64,000 nucleotides of DNA, taken from Rhodovulum sp. MB263 (GTDB lineage: Bacteria > Pseudomonadota > Alphaproteobacteria > Rhodobacterales > Rhodobacteraceae). The notes below the pieces were generated by a model. It made no database searches. It saw only the letters and a list, made by a program, of their open reading frames with translations, and was not told the DNA's origin. Numbering within the stretch: position 1 is the stretch's first letter; each line of letters opens with the position of its first letter. This document shows, piece by piece, positions 35,572 through 43,593 of this stretch. The stretch spans positions 1,922,001-1,986,000 of the forward strand of contig NZ_CP020384.1 in NCBI RefSeq assembly GCF_002073975.1, in the 5' to 3' direction. A program made the position numbers and the translations under genes.

Positions 35572-35609
35572 CACGACTGCCGGACCGGCTGTCGCAGTCC
35601 GGTATCGTG
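35572..35609 (-). terminator. Imperfect stem-loop downstream of the DUF882 gene
   Basis: On the minus strand CACGA-TA-CCGGAC pairs with GTCCGG-CAG-TCGTG, that is, two helices separated by an internal loop, 38 bases after the stop. No U-tract. Otherwise I see no gene or RNA in the 424-base gap 35223-35646 between this gene and sqdB. Confidence 0.4.
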
Positions 35610-35646
35610 CCGCTTCGCGTCATGGCAAACTGTCGCCGGATCCGCC

Positions 35647-36213
35647 TCAGCGGCCCCAGCTGCGTACCGGCCCGCAATCCATATGCACGAAGTTGGAGCG
35701 GGAATAACGCCCGACACCGCCGGAATGGCAGGCGCCTGCTGCGCGCGCGATCTGATCGACCGACCGACTCTTGAGCCGGACATCCGCCGCCTGACCCTGC
35801 ATGTGAAGGGATTTCTTGGCGACACCCGAAGAGTGCGCACGAAGCATCGCGTTGGTTTGCGCGGTGCGATAGCCCGAAAGCAGCATATAGGGTTCGCGCA
35901 CATCCATGAGGCCATGCGCGGCCGCCAGGATGTCGAGATTGCGAAGGTCCATCGGGATCACCGAGCCCGAACGCCAGTCGCGCATGAAGTGGTTGATTTC
36001 CTTGACTGCCTCGCCGACATACTCGCCGTCGATCCAGTATACAGTGTCGATGCTTTCGCCGGTTCGGCCCGAATACATCCGCAGGCGCCGCACATCGCCA
36101 GCCCCGCGCATCAGTCCGAAAGCATTCGAATATGTCGGTGCAGCCACCGCGGCAGTCGCCGCAAAAGCCGCCAACACGCCACGGCGTGTGAAACAGTTTC
36201 TGGGTGTCGTCAT
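35647..36213 (-). CDS. Tat-exported DUF882/M15-family cell-wall protein
   Basis: A 188-residue periplasmic protein of the YcbK/DUF882 group, related to M15 D-Ala-D-Ala peptidases. The twin-arginine signal is FTRRGVLAAFAATAAVAAP. The core shows YMLLSGYRTAQTNAML, SLHMQGQAADVRL (HxxxxAxD metal ligands) and the final SNFVHMDCG (HxD). These zinc-site residues are intact, so peptidase activity is plausible. ATG 36213 opens the Tat signal and has GGAG upstream. Divergent from the L,D-transpeptidase gene, another cell-wall enzyme. Confidence 0.85.
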   Translation of the reverse strand: MTTPRNCFTRRGVLAAFAATAAVAAPTYSNAFGLMRGAGDVRRLRMYSGRTGESIDTVYWIDGEYVGEAVKEINHFMRDWRSGSVIPMDLRNLDILAAAHGLMDVREPYMLLSGYRTAQTNAMLRAHSSGVAKKSLHMQGQAADVRLKSRSVDQIARAAGACHSGGVGRYSRSNFVHMDCGPVRSWGR

Positions 36214-36245
36214 GTTTGCTCCGCCTGCCCCAATTCGCTCCAATC

Positions 36246-36267
36246 CCGCGTTTTCGCGGTGTTTTTT
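36246..36267 (+). terminator. Intrinsic terminator-like element in a divergent promoter region
   Basis: CCGCG-TTTT-CGCGG followed by TGTTTTTT. It would act on a plus-strand transcript, although only the minus-strand DUF882 gene lies immediately to the left. A second small hairpin, CACCCC-CTTC-GGGGTG, is at 36342-36357. The rest of the 327-base gap 36214-36540 has no gene that I can see and should hold both promoters. Confidence 0.45.
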
Positions 36268-36540
36268 ATGGTCGGGCCCGTCCCCGGAACCCTGCCACCC
36301 TATCTCATAACTCGGCGGCCGGGCCAAGGAAGGAATCGCCGCACCCCCTTCGGGGTGGGTCAAATTGGCAAGATCTTGCTCATTTCGGGGGCGCGCGACG
36401 TTTTTTTCACGATGAGGCGGAACGGCCACGGTTAACCCCGCGTTTTGGTTGTGGCGCCTAATCTAAGTGGACAGAACTTCGGAATTGCCCGATTGTGGGT
36501 GCCATTCGCGCGACTGGAACTGCCTGACGGGAAAGAATTG

Positions 36541-38145
36541 ATGCCCATGACCTTCCTCCGCGGGGCCGCTTTTGCGGGCCTTGCAGCCGCTTGCCTTGGG
36601 GTTGCGGCCCCGGCCCTTGCCGAGACCGAAATGACCGCCTTCAAGCAAGCGGTCGCTGCCGCCGCCGCGCAGGACGATGCGATCTCCGCCTTCTATCGCG
36701 ACCGCGATTATGCGCCGTTCTGGACCTCGGCCGAGGCCGAGGCGCGTCGCCGCGCGCTGGTGACGGTCCTGCAGGACGCCTCGGCACAGGGGCTTCCGGC
36801 CGCCCGCTACGATGTCGAACGCCTGGTCGAGACCTTCCGTGACGCCCGTACCCAGCGCGGCATCGGCCGGGCCGAGGTCGCGGCGATGCGGATGTATCTC
36901 GACTATGCGCATGACGCGAGCCGGGGCGTTCTCACCCCGGGGGCGGTGCTGTCCGAGATCAAGCGCAAGCTCGATCGGCCCGCGCCCGCGACGCTGATCG
37001 CGAGGCTTGCCGCGGCACCCTCGCCGCTGGCCTATCTGCGCGGCCTCTCGCCGCAAAGCCCCGAATATGCCCGCCTGATGCGCGAGAAGATCCGGCTTGA
37101 ACGACTGATCGCCGAAGGCGGCTGGGGGCCCGAGATCGGCGCCGTCGGCAAGATCGAGCCCGGCCAGTCCGGCCCGCGCGTCATCGCGCTGAGAAACCGC
37201 CTGATCGCGATGGGCTACCTGCCGCGCATCGCGACCCAGACCTATGATGCCACGCTGCAGAAGGCGGTGCAGGCCTTCCAGTTCGACCACGGGCTCAATG
37301 CCGATGGCATTGTCGGCCCCAGCACCCTCGAAGAGCTCGACGTCCCGCCCGAACGCCGCCTGCGCTCGGTGCTGGTGGCGATGGAGCGCGAGCGCTGGCT
37401 GGGCAATGCGCGCGGGGACCGGCATGTGCTGGTCAACATCGCCGATTTCCATGCCAGTATCGTCGATCACGGCGAGACCGTCTTCGAGACCCGTTCGGTC
37501 GTCGGCCGCAATGCGCGCGACTACCGGACGCCGGAATTCTCGGACATGATGAACCACATGGTCGTCAATCCGACCTGGAACGTGCCGCGCTCGATCGCCG
37601 TGCGCGAATACCTGCCGCAATTCCAGAACAACCCCAACGCGGCCGGGCATCTGATGCTGGTCGACGGCGCGGGGCGCGTGGTCACCCGTGCCGCGGTCGA
37701 TTTCAGCAAATATACCGCGTCGAATTTCCCCTTCGACCTCAAGCAGCCGCCGTCAAACGGCAATGCGCTTGGGCGGGTGAAGTTCATGTTCCCCAACCGC
37801 TACAACATCTACCTGCACGACACGCCGTCGAAGTCGCTGTTCAATCGCGAGACCCGCGCTTTCAGCCATGGCTGCATCCGGCTCAACGATCCGTTCGACT
37901 TTGCCTATGCACTGCTCGCCGGGCAGACCGACGACCCGAAGGGACTGTTCGAGTCCAAGCTGCGCAGCGGTCGCGAGACCCGTGTCAATCTTGACCCGCC
38001 GCTGCCGGTGCATCTGATCTACCGCACCGCGATGGGCAATCCCAAGGGGCGGATGCAGTATCGTCGCGATGTCTACGGGCGCGACGGTGCCATTTTCGAC
38101 GCATTGCAGGCCGCCGGGGTGGCGCTGCCCGAGGTTCAGGGCTAA
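36541..38145 (+). CDS. Murein L,D-transpeptidase with peptidoglycan-binding domain
   Basis: A periplasmic enzyme forming 3-3 crosslinks in peptidoglycan, or related L,D-transfer. It has 534 residues with a signal peptide (..AGLAAACLGVAAPALA-E). A scaffold domain and a peptidoglycan-binding domain (about 200-265, LRNRLIAMGYLP...GIVGPSTLEEL) come before the YkuD catalytic domain with FSHGCIRLNDP, nucleophile Cys445. The layout matches the large YcbB/LdtD type. ATG 36541 or 36547 could start; neither has a strong ribosome site. Confidence 0.9.
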   Translation: MPMTFLRGAAFAGLAAACLGVAAPALAETEMTAFKQAVAAAAAQDDAISAFYRDRDYAPFWTSAEAEARRRALVTVLQDASAQGLPAARYDVERLVETFRDARTQRGIGRAEVAAMRMYLDYAHDASRGVLTPGAVLSEIKRKLDRPAPATLIARLAAAPSPLAYLRGLSPQSPEYARLMREKIRLERLIAEGGWGPEIGAVGKIEPGQSGPRVIALRNRLIAMGYLPRIATQTYDATLQKAVQAFQFDHGLNADGIVGPSTLEELDVPPERRLRSVLVAMERERWLGNARGDRHVLVNIADFHASIVDHGETVFETRSVVGRNARDYRTPEFSDMMNHMVVNPTWNVPRSIAVREYLPQFQNNPNAAGHLMLVDGAGRVVTRAAVDFSKYTASNFPFDLKQPPSNGNALGRVKFMFPNRYNIYLHDTPSKSLFNRETRAFSHGCIRLNDPFDFAYALLAGQTDDPKGLFESKLRSGRETRVNLDPPLPVHLIYRTAMGNPKGRMQYRRDVYGRDGAIFDALQAAGVALPEVQG

Positions 38146-38208
38146 ATCTCCCGCCAGAACCAGCCGGGGCGCCCTGGGGCGTTCCGGATAATCGGGCAGG
38201 AGAACGGC

Positions 38209-39300
38209 ATGAGCTTCACGATCCAGGAGATCGCAACCGCCCTTGGCGCACCCGCCGAGGGCGCTCTCGACTTCAAGGTGACCGGTGCGGCGGAACCGAT
38301 GGCGGCGCGCGCGGACCAGCTGGCTTTGGCCATGGACCCGAAATATGCCGACGGTCTGACCGAAGGCGCGGCGCAGGCCGCGGTCTTGTGGTCGGGCGCC
38401 GACTGGCGGGCGATGGGGCTGAAGGCCGCGATCTTCGCGCCGCGCCCCCGTCTGGCCATGGCCGGGCTGACCCGGATGATGGATCCGGGCCCCGAAATCG
38501 GCCCCGGCATCCACCCGACCGCCATCGTCGATCCCTCGGCCATGATCGGGCCGGGGGCTGCCATCGGCCCCTATGCGGTGATCGGTGCGCGGGCCCGGAT
38601 CGGTGCCAATGCCCGCATCGCCGCCCATGCGGTGGTGGCCGAGGATGTGCGCATCGGCGATGATGTTCTGCTGATGTATGGCGTCCGGATCTGCGCCCGG
38701 GTCACGATCGGCGACCGCTTCATCGCCCAGCCGGGCGCGACGGTGGGCGGAGACGGCTTTTCCTTCGTTACCCCCGAGAAATCGGCGGTCGAGGCGGTGC
38801 GCGAGACCCTGGGCGACACCGGCAGCGCGCGTCAGCAGCGTTACACCCGCATCCATTCGCTGGGCTCTGTCACGATCGGCGACGATGTCGAGCTGGGTGC
38901 CAATTCGACCATCGACCGGGGCACGATCCGCGACACGAGCATCGGCTCGGGCACCAAGATCGACAACCTCGTGCAGATCGGCCACAACTGCCAGGTTGGC
39001 GAAGACTGCCTGATGTGCGGCCTGGTGGGCGTCGCCGGTTCGGCCCGGATCGGCAACCGTGTGGTGCTGGCCGGGCAGGTCGGGGTCAATGACAACATCT
39101 TCGTCGGCGATGACGTGATCGCGGGCGGCGCGACCAAGATCTTTTCCAATGCGCCGGCCGGCCGGGTGCTGCTGGGCTATCCCGCGATGCGGATGGAAAC
39201 CCATATCGAATCCTACAAGGGCCTGCGCCGCCTGCCGCGGCTGTTCGCTCAGGTGGCCGAGCTGCAAAAAGCGGTTTCAAAGCTGGCCGATAGAGACTAA
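38209..39300 (+). CDS. lpxD: UDP-3-O-acylglucosamine N-acyltransferase
   Basis: Adds the N-linked 3-hydroxyacyl chain to the lipid A precursor, using acyl-ACP. It has 363 residues with an N-terminal uridine-binding domain and then a left-handed beta-helix of hexapeptide repeats (for example IGDDVELGANSTIDRG). The catalytic His lies in QIGHNCQVGEDC. It is not next to lpxA/fabZ; instead an acyl carrier protein and a ketoacyl synthase follow after 33 bases, suggesting linked supply of its acyl donor. Confidence 0.92.
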   Translation: MSFTIQEIATALGAPAEGALDFKVTGAAEPMAARADQLALAMDPKYADGLTEGAAQAAVLWSGADWRAMGLKAAIFAPRPRLAMAGLTRMMDPGPEIGPGIHPTAIVDPSAMIGPGAAIGPYAVIGARARIGANARIAAHAVVAEDVRIGDDVLLMYGVRICARVTIGDRFIAQPGATVGGDGFSFVTPEKSAVEAVRETLGDTGSARQQRYTRIHSLGSVTIGDDVELGANSTIDRGTIRDTSIGSGTKIDNLVQIGHNCQVGEDCLMCGLVGVAGSARIGNRVVLAGQVGVNDNIFVGDDVIAGGATKIFSNAPAGRVLLGYPAMRMETHIESYKGLRRLPRLFAQVAELQKAVSKLADRD

Positions 39301-39333
39301 ACCCACGCTGATTCAAGGGCAGAGAGGCTTTTC

Positions 39334-39600
39334 ATGTCTGATAGCGTCAAGGACAAGGTGATCGAGATCATCGCTGAACAGGCGGTGCTGGAGCCCTCGG
39401 ACGTGAAGATGGACTCGACGCTGGAAGATCTCGGGATCGACAGCCTCGGCCTGGTCGAGTCGATCTTCGCGATCGAAGAGGCCTTCGACATCCAGGTGCC
39501 GTTCAACGCCAACGAACCCACCGAAAGCGAATTCGACATCTCCTCGGTCGAGGCCATCGTGAAAGCCGTGGAAGGCCTGGTTGCCGAAAAACAGGCATGA
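39334..39600 (+). CDS. Acyl carrier protein, specialised
   Basis: An 88-residue acidic four-helix carrier protein. The phosphopantetheine attachment site is Ser37 in LGIDSLGLVESIF. The sequence differs from housekeeping AcpP (which has DSLDTVE) and carries an extended loop (NANEPTESEFDISS), so it is probably a dedicated carrier. It lies between lpxD and a ketoacyl-ACP synthase, overlapping the latter by four bases. A role in lipid A acyl chains, by analogy with AcpXL of rhizobia, is inferred. Confidence 0.87.
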   Translation: MSDSVKDKVIEIIAEQAVLEPSDVKMDSTLEDLGIDSLGLVESIFAIEEAFDIQVPFNANEPTESEFDISSVEAIVKAVEGLVAEKQA

Positions 39601-40805
39601 AGCGCGTCGTCATTACCGGCCAGGGCACGATCAACGCGCTCGGCCATTCGGTCGCCGAGACCCTGGCTGCGTTCCGCGAGGGGCGCTGCGGGATCGGCGA
39701 GCTTGACCTTCGCGATATCGAGCGGCTGTCGATCCGGATCGGCGGTCAGGTCCGGGGCTATGACCCCGAGGCCCATTTCAACCGCCAACAGATCGCGCTT
39801 TACGACCGTTTCACCCAGTTCACGCTGCTGGCGGCCCAACAGGCGGTCGGGCAGTCCGGGCTGACCTTCGACGGCGAGCTGTCTGAAGAGGCAGGCGTGG
39901 TGCTCGGGACCTCGGGCGGCGGCATGAACACGCTCGACGAGAATTACCGCTCGGTCTACGAGGAGGGCAAGAACCGCGTTCACCCCTTCGTCGTGCCGAA
40001 GCTGATGAACAATGCGGCCGCGAGCCATGTCTCGATGGCCTATAATCTCAAGGGGCCGAGTTTCACCGTGGCGACGGCCTGTGCCTCGTCGAACCACGCG
40101 ATGGGGCAGGCCTTCCAGATGATCCGTTCGGGGCTGAGCCGGGTGATGGTCACCGGCGGCTCGGAATCGATGCTGTGCTTCGGTGGGATCAAGGCCTGGG
40201 AAGGGCTGCGGGTGATGTCGAAGGATGCCTGCCGCCCGTTCAGTGCCAATCGCAACGGCATGGTCCAGGGCGAGGGCGCGGCGGTCTTCGTCTTCGAGGA
40301 TTACGACCATGCCAAGGCCCGTGGTGCCGAGATCCTGGCCGAGGTGATCGGTTTCGCCATGACCTCGGATGCTTCCGACATCGTGATGCCCTCGCGTCAG
40401 GGCGCGGCCCGTGCCATCTCGGGGGCGCTGCGCGATGCCCGGCTCGCGCCCGGGGATGTCGGCTATATCAATGCCCATGGCACAGGTACTGCGGCCAATG
40501 ACAAGACCGAATGCGCGGCGGTGGCCGATGTCTTCGGTGCCGATGCCGACCGGCTGATGATGTCCTCGACCAAGTCGATGCATGGCCATCTGATCGGCGG
40601 CACCGGCGCGGTCGAGCTTCTGGCCTGCATCATGGCGCTGCGCGAGGGGGTGATCCCGCCGACGGTCAGCTATCAGGAGCCGGACCCGGAATGTGCGCTC
40701 GACGTGGTCCCGAATGTGGCGCGCGAGGCGCAGGTCAGCGCTGTGCTGTCGAATGCCTTCGCCTTCGGCGGGCTCAACGCGGTTCTGGCGCTGCGCAAGG
40801 TCTGA
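39597..40805 (+). CDS. Beta-ketoacyl-ACP synthase (FabF/KAS II type)
   Basis: A 402-residue condensing enzyme that elongates acyl-ACP with malonyl-ACP. It has nucleophile Cys162 in VATACASSNHAMG and the two active-site histidines in INAHGTGTAANDKTE and SMHGHLIGGTGAVE. Glycine-rich FAFGGLNAV closes the fold. It is coupled to the specialised ACP by an ATGA overlap. With lpxD upstream, the pair probably builds a particular acyl chain for lipid A or another envelope lipid. Confidence 0.88.
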   Translation: MKRVVITGQGTINALGHSVAETLAAFREGRCGIGELDLRDIERLSIRIGGQVRGYDPEAHFNRQQIALYDRFTQFTLLAAQQAVGQSGLTFDGELSEEAGVVLGTSGGGMNTLDENYRSVYEEGKNRVHPFVVPKLMNNAAASHVSMAYNLKGPSFTVATACASSNHAMGQAFQMIRSGLSRVMVTGGSESMLCFGGIKAWEGLRVMSKDACRPFSANRNGMVQGEGAAVFVFEDYDHAKARGAEILAEVIGFAMTSDASDIVMPSRQGAARAISGALRDARLAPGDVGYINAHGTGTAANDKTECAAVADVFGADADRLMMSSTKSMHGHLIGGTGAVELLACIMALREGVIPPTVSYQEPDPECALDVVPNVAREAQVSAVLSNAFAFGGLNAVLALRKV

Positions 40806-40840
40806 TCCTGTCGCGCCGGTCTTCAGGGTCTCCTGACAAG

Positions 40841-40868
40841 AAACGCCGCCCCGAGGGGCGGCGTTTTT
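40841..40868. terminator. Bidirectional intrinsic terminator
   Basis: AAACGCCGCCCC pairs with GGGGCGGCGTTT with a minimal loop and flanking T and A runs, between the convergent ketoacyl synthase and IalB-family genes. It can end transcripts on both strands. Confidence 0.85.
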
Positions 40869-40898
40869 CTGTCCGGATCACGCGGGAAGATCCGTGTC

Positions 40899-41528
40899 TC
40901 AGTTGCCCGACATCGTCGACAGCGCGTCGTCGAATGCGGCGGTGAAGCCCGAAAGCGACATCTTGATATCGGCTCTCTGGTCCGGGGCGGCCAGCGGAAC
41001 GATCGAGACGGTGGCTCCCTTGCCGCCCTTGAAGGCCGCGAGATCCTCGGCCGACAGCGCAAAGCGCACCACGCAGGCTTGCGGGGTACAGAAGGAGAAG
41101 CGATAGCGCTTCGCCTGAGCGGAATCGATCTGGATCCGCAGATCCTCCGACAGCAGCGTCTCGAGCGGGGTCGCAATCTCGACGGCTGCGACGCGCGGCG
41201 CTGCCGCCGGCGGCATCGGCGCGACCGAAATCTGCGCCACGGCATTGTCGTCACTGTCGCGCATCAGTTGCTGCATGTTGCAGGATTCGCGCTCTTCGAT
41301 CTCGACGCAGATCACGCGCCAGTCCTTGAAGGTGTCCTTCACGAAGGCCTTCGGCGCCTGTGGCGCCTCTTCCTGGCCCATCTGCAGATCTCCGGCCGGA
41401 GTGCTTTCGACCTGGGCCGGAGCCGCGTTGCCCTCGGGCTGGGCCGGGGCCTCCTGGGCCAGAGCCGGCGCCGCGATCGCGGTCATGAGGGCCAGTCCAA
41501 GGGGTCCGATAAACTCTCGCATCGTCAT
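40899..41528 (-). CDS. Invasion-associated locus B (IalB) family protein
   Basis: A 209-residue exported protein with a signal peptide (LGLALMTAIAAPALA-Q) and an Ala/Pro/Glu-rich segment to about residue 55. The IalB domain begins FKDWRVICVEIEERESCNMQ and carries CTPQACVVRFALSAEDL. Two cysteine pairs probably form disulfides. The family is periplasmic, widespread in alphaproteobacteria and named after a Bartonella invasion factor; in environmental species its role is unknown. A single-gene unit. Confidence 0.85.
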   Translation of the reverse strand: MTMREFIGPLGLALMTAIAAPALAQEAPAQPEGNAAPAQVESTPAGDLQMGQEEAPQAPKAFVKDTFKDWRVICVEIEERESCNMQQLMRDSDDNAVAQISVAPMPPAAAPRVAAVEIATPLETLLSEDLRIQIDSAQAKRYRFSFCTPQACVVRFALSAEDLAAFKGGKGATVSIVPLAAPDQRADIKMSLSGFTAAFDDALSTMSGN

Positions 41529-41627
41529 GCCTGCCTTTCTTGGATGCTCGTCGCTGCCGGTCTACACCAGCTGCGACCTGCTGTCAGTGGGCAATTGCAG
41601 GGCAGGCAAGGCTTTTCCAGACGTGAA

Positions 41628-41652
41628 AAAAGGGCCGCGCCGCGACCCTTTT
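41628..41652. terminator. Intrinsic terminator in the ialB upstream region
   Basis: AAAAGGG pairs with CCCTTTT around a GC-rich 11-base loop that can pair internally. The A run on the left gives a U-tract on the minus strand. Confidence 0.55.
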
Positions 41653-41671
41653 CCCTTAGTGCTTGCTCCCT

Positions 41672-41694
41672 GTCGGACGGGCCGACCTTTTTTT
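41672..41694 (+). terminator. Plus-strand intrinsic terminator without an obvious gene
   Basis: GTCGG-ACGGG-CCGAC followed by C and seven Ts. No plus-strand coding gene precedes it in this gap, so it could end a short non-coding transcript that begins after 41530. Confidence 0.55.
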
Positions 41695-41770
41695 GATGAA
41701 GGACAGGCTACGAAGTTTGCCAGGGAGCGTCAACATGCAAAGATTATTGCGCGCGCAACCTGGGGGCGAC

Positions 41771-41800
41771 AAAAAAAGGCCGCATCGCGGAGATGCGGCC
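41771..41800 (-). terminator. Strong minus-strand intrinsic terminator
   Basis: On the minus strand GGCCGCATC-TCCGC-GATGCGGCC is followed by seven Ts. It may end the transcript of the CBS-domain gene (stop at 42232), giving a 3' UTR of about 430 bases, or a separate small RNA. Confidence 0.75.
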
Positions 41801-41861
41801 AGTCCATCAGGGAGGAAGACCCGCCCGAACCGAAGGCCCGGAAAGCAGGATAGGAAGAAGA

Positions 41862-41890
41862 TTGGCAGCGAAAAGTTAAATAAGTATTGT
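41862..41890 (+). promoter_or_regulatory. Candidate sigma-70 promoter in the intergenic region
   Basis: TTGGCA, 17 bases, TATTGT, in the AT-rich patch 41855-41920. No coding gene follows on the plus strand before the convergent gene at 42232. The 703-base gap 41529-42231 otherwise holds terminators, three GC hairpins and repeat copy D, and no protein gene that I can support. Confidence 0.3.
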
Positions 41891-42102
41891 CCAATCCGCC
41901 TAAAGTTTTCGAAGAAACAAAGTCGGCGGGGCAGGAGGTCGGTTTTCTGCGACGATGAGGCGCAGATTGCAGTCGCCCTGCCGCTGTCCGAAATCCCCGG
42001 GCGTATATTCGCTTCATCAACCGTCTGTTCAGCGCGGCCCCTCGCTGTCGCGGCCTCGCCCGGCGAGACCCGCGCGTCCCTAAGAATGCCCGCGCGGACA
42101 GC

Positions 42103-42145
42103 CCTCTCTTCTTCCTGGCGGAAATACCCCGCGCCGCAGGCGCCG
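42103..42145 (+). repeat. Interspersed intergenic element, copy D
   Basis: CTCTCTTCTTCCTGGCGGAA followed by ATACCCCGCGCCGCAGGCGCC. It aligns with copy A over its whole length, including the AGGCGCC tail. Same orientation as copy A. Confidence 0.7.
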
Positions 42146-42226
42146 CGCCCGGAACGGGCGCGGCTGGGCCCAAGCCCGGACAAGGGGCGCCGGAGGCGCC
42201 CTGCCGGCCGGGGGCGGGAGCGCCCC
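42143..42226. repeat. Cluster of three GC-rich hairpins
   Basis: Three perfect stems lie in a row: CCGCGCCCG/CGGGCGCGG (42143-42163, loop GAA), GGGCGCC/GGCGCCC (42185-42201, loop GGA) and GGGGCG/CGCCCC (42211-42226, loop GGAG). They begin directly downstream of the CBS-domain gene's stop on the minus strand and have no U-tracts. Confidence 0.6.
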
Positions 42227-42231
42227 GGTTG

Positions 42232-43539
42232 TCAGAGTGGACGGATTTTCAGCCGGGTGATCCGGTTCGCCTGGCGCTGCAGCACTTCGAAACGAAAGCC
42301 GTGGAACGAGAACACCTGGCCCGGGGTCGGGATCGACTGGGCTTCGTGAATCACCAGCCCCGCAATGGTATTGGCCTCGTCGTCGGGCAGGTTCCAGTCC
42401 ATCGCCCGGTTCAGATCGCGGATCGTCATCGCGCCATCGACCAGCACCGCCCCGTCCTCGCTGCGGCGCAGCGGGCGCTCGCTGTCGACATCGAACTCGT
42501 CGGTGATCTCGCCGACGATCTCTTCCAGGATGTCCTCCAGCGTGATCAGCCCCCGCAACGAGCCGTATTCGTCGACCACCAGCGCGAAATGGGTGTGGCG
42601 ACGCAGGAACTCGCGCATCTGGTCGTCAAGCGTGGTGGTGTCGGGCACGAAATAGGGCTTGCGTGCCAGTTCGAGCACGCGCATCTCCGACAGCTTCTCG
42701 GGCGAGCCGTCGGGGCCGCGCATCAGCCGCTCGACCGCGCGCAGAAGATCCTTGGCATGGATCACACCGATGATGTTCTCGGGGTCGCCCTTGTAGATCG
42801 GCAGCCGCGTATGCGAGCTTTCAAGGCATTGCGACAGGATCGCCTCGGGCGGCAGGTCGGCATCGACCACCTCGATCTGTGAGCGGTGCAGCATGATCTC
42901 CTCGACGGTCCGGTCGCCGAGATCGAGCGCGCCGAGAATGCGGTCGCGGTCTTCCTTTTCAACCACGCCTTCGGAATGCCCGAGCTGCAGCGCTCCGGCG
43001 ATCTCGTCGCGCACCGCCATGATCTGGCTGTCGGGATCGGCCCGGACGCCGAACAGGGCCAGGATCTGCCGCACCAGAACGCGCACCGCGCTGACGATCG
43101 GCGACAGGATCAGGATGATCAGCCGGATCAGGGGCGAGACCCGCGAGGCAGCGAGTTCGGGATTGGTGATGGCATAGGTCTTGGGCAGCACCTCGGCGAA
43201 GACCAGCACCACGAGCGTCATCACCAGCGTCGCCAGCGCCACGCCCGAATCGCCGAAGATCCTGGTGAAAAGCGAGGTCGCGAGCGAGGTCGCGAGGATG
43301 TTGACGAAGTTGTTTCCCAGCAGAACCGAGCCGATCAGGCGCTCGTTGTCCTCGGTAATGTCGAGCGCGGTCTGGGCACCGCTCTCGCCCTTGTCGGCCC
43401 GGGCCCGGAGCTTGCCGCGCGAGGCGGCCGTCAACGCGGTTTCCGACCCCGAGAAAAAGGCCGACATCAGCAGCAGGGCAATGATGGCGCTGGCTGAAAT
43501 GAATAAGGCCGCATCTGCGACCGCGGTGGGGGTGTCCAT
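42232..43539 (-). CDS. CBS-domain membrane protein, CorC/HlyC (UPF0053) family
   Basis: A 435-residue protein with an N-terminal DUF21/CNNM membrane domain (about 1-190, three to four helices; FSGSETALTAASRGKL is typical), two CBS domains (about 205-330) and a C-terminal CorC_HlyC transporter-associated domain. Relatives mediate magnesium or cobalt efflux or resistance; the old hemolysin label for TlyC is misleading. The gene starts 54 bases after the XerD stop on the same strand, so cotranscription is possible. Confidence 0.9.
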   Translation of the reverse strand: MDTPTAVADAALFISASAIIALLLMSAFFSGSETALTAASRGKLRARADKGESGAQTALDITEDNERLIGSVLLGNNFVNILATSLATSLFTRIFGDSGVALATLVMTLVVLVFAEVLPKTYAITNPELAASRVSPLIRLIILILSPIVSAVRVLVRQILALFGVRADPDSQIMAVRDEIAGALQLGHSEGVVEKEDRDRILGALDLGDRTVEEIMLHRSQIEVVDADLPPEAILSQCLESSHTRLPIYKGDPENIIGVIHAKDLLRAVERLMRGPDGSPEKLSEMRVLELARKPYFVPDTTTLDDQMREFLRRHTHFALVVDEYGSLRGLITLEDILEEIVGEITDEFDVDSERPLRRSEDGAVLVDGAMTIRDLNRAMDWNLPDDEANTIAGLVIHEAQSIPTPGQVFSFHGFRFEVLQRQANRITRLKIRPL

Positions 43540-43593
43540 GGATCTCTCTGTTCGGGATCGTCCCTCTGGTTATGGGGGCAGGGGGGCGCCCGT

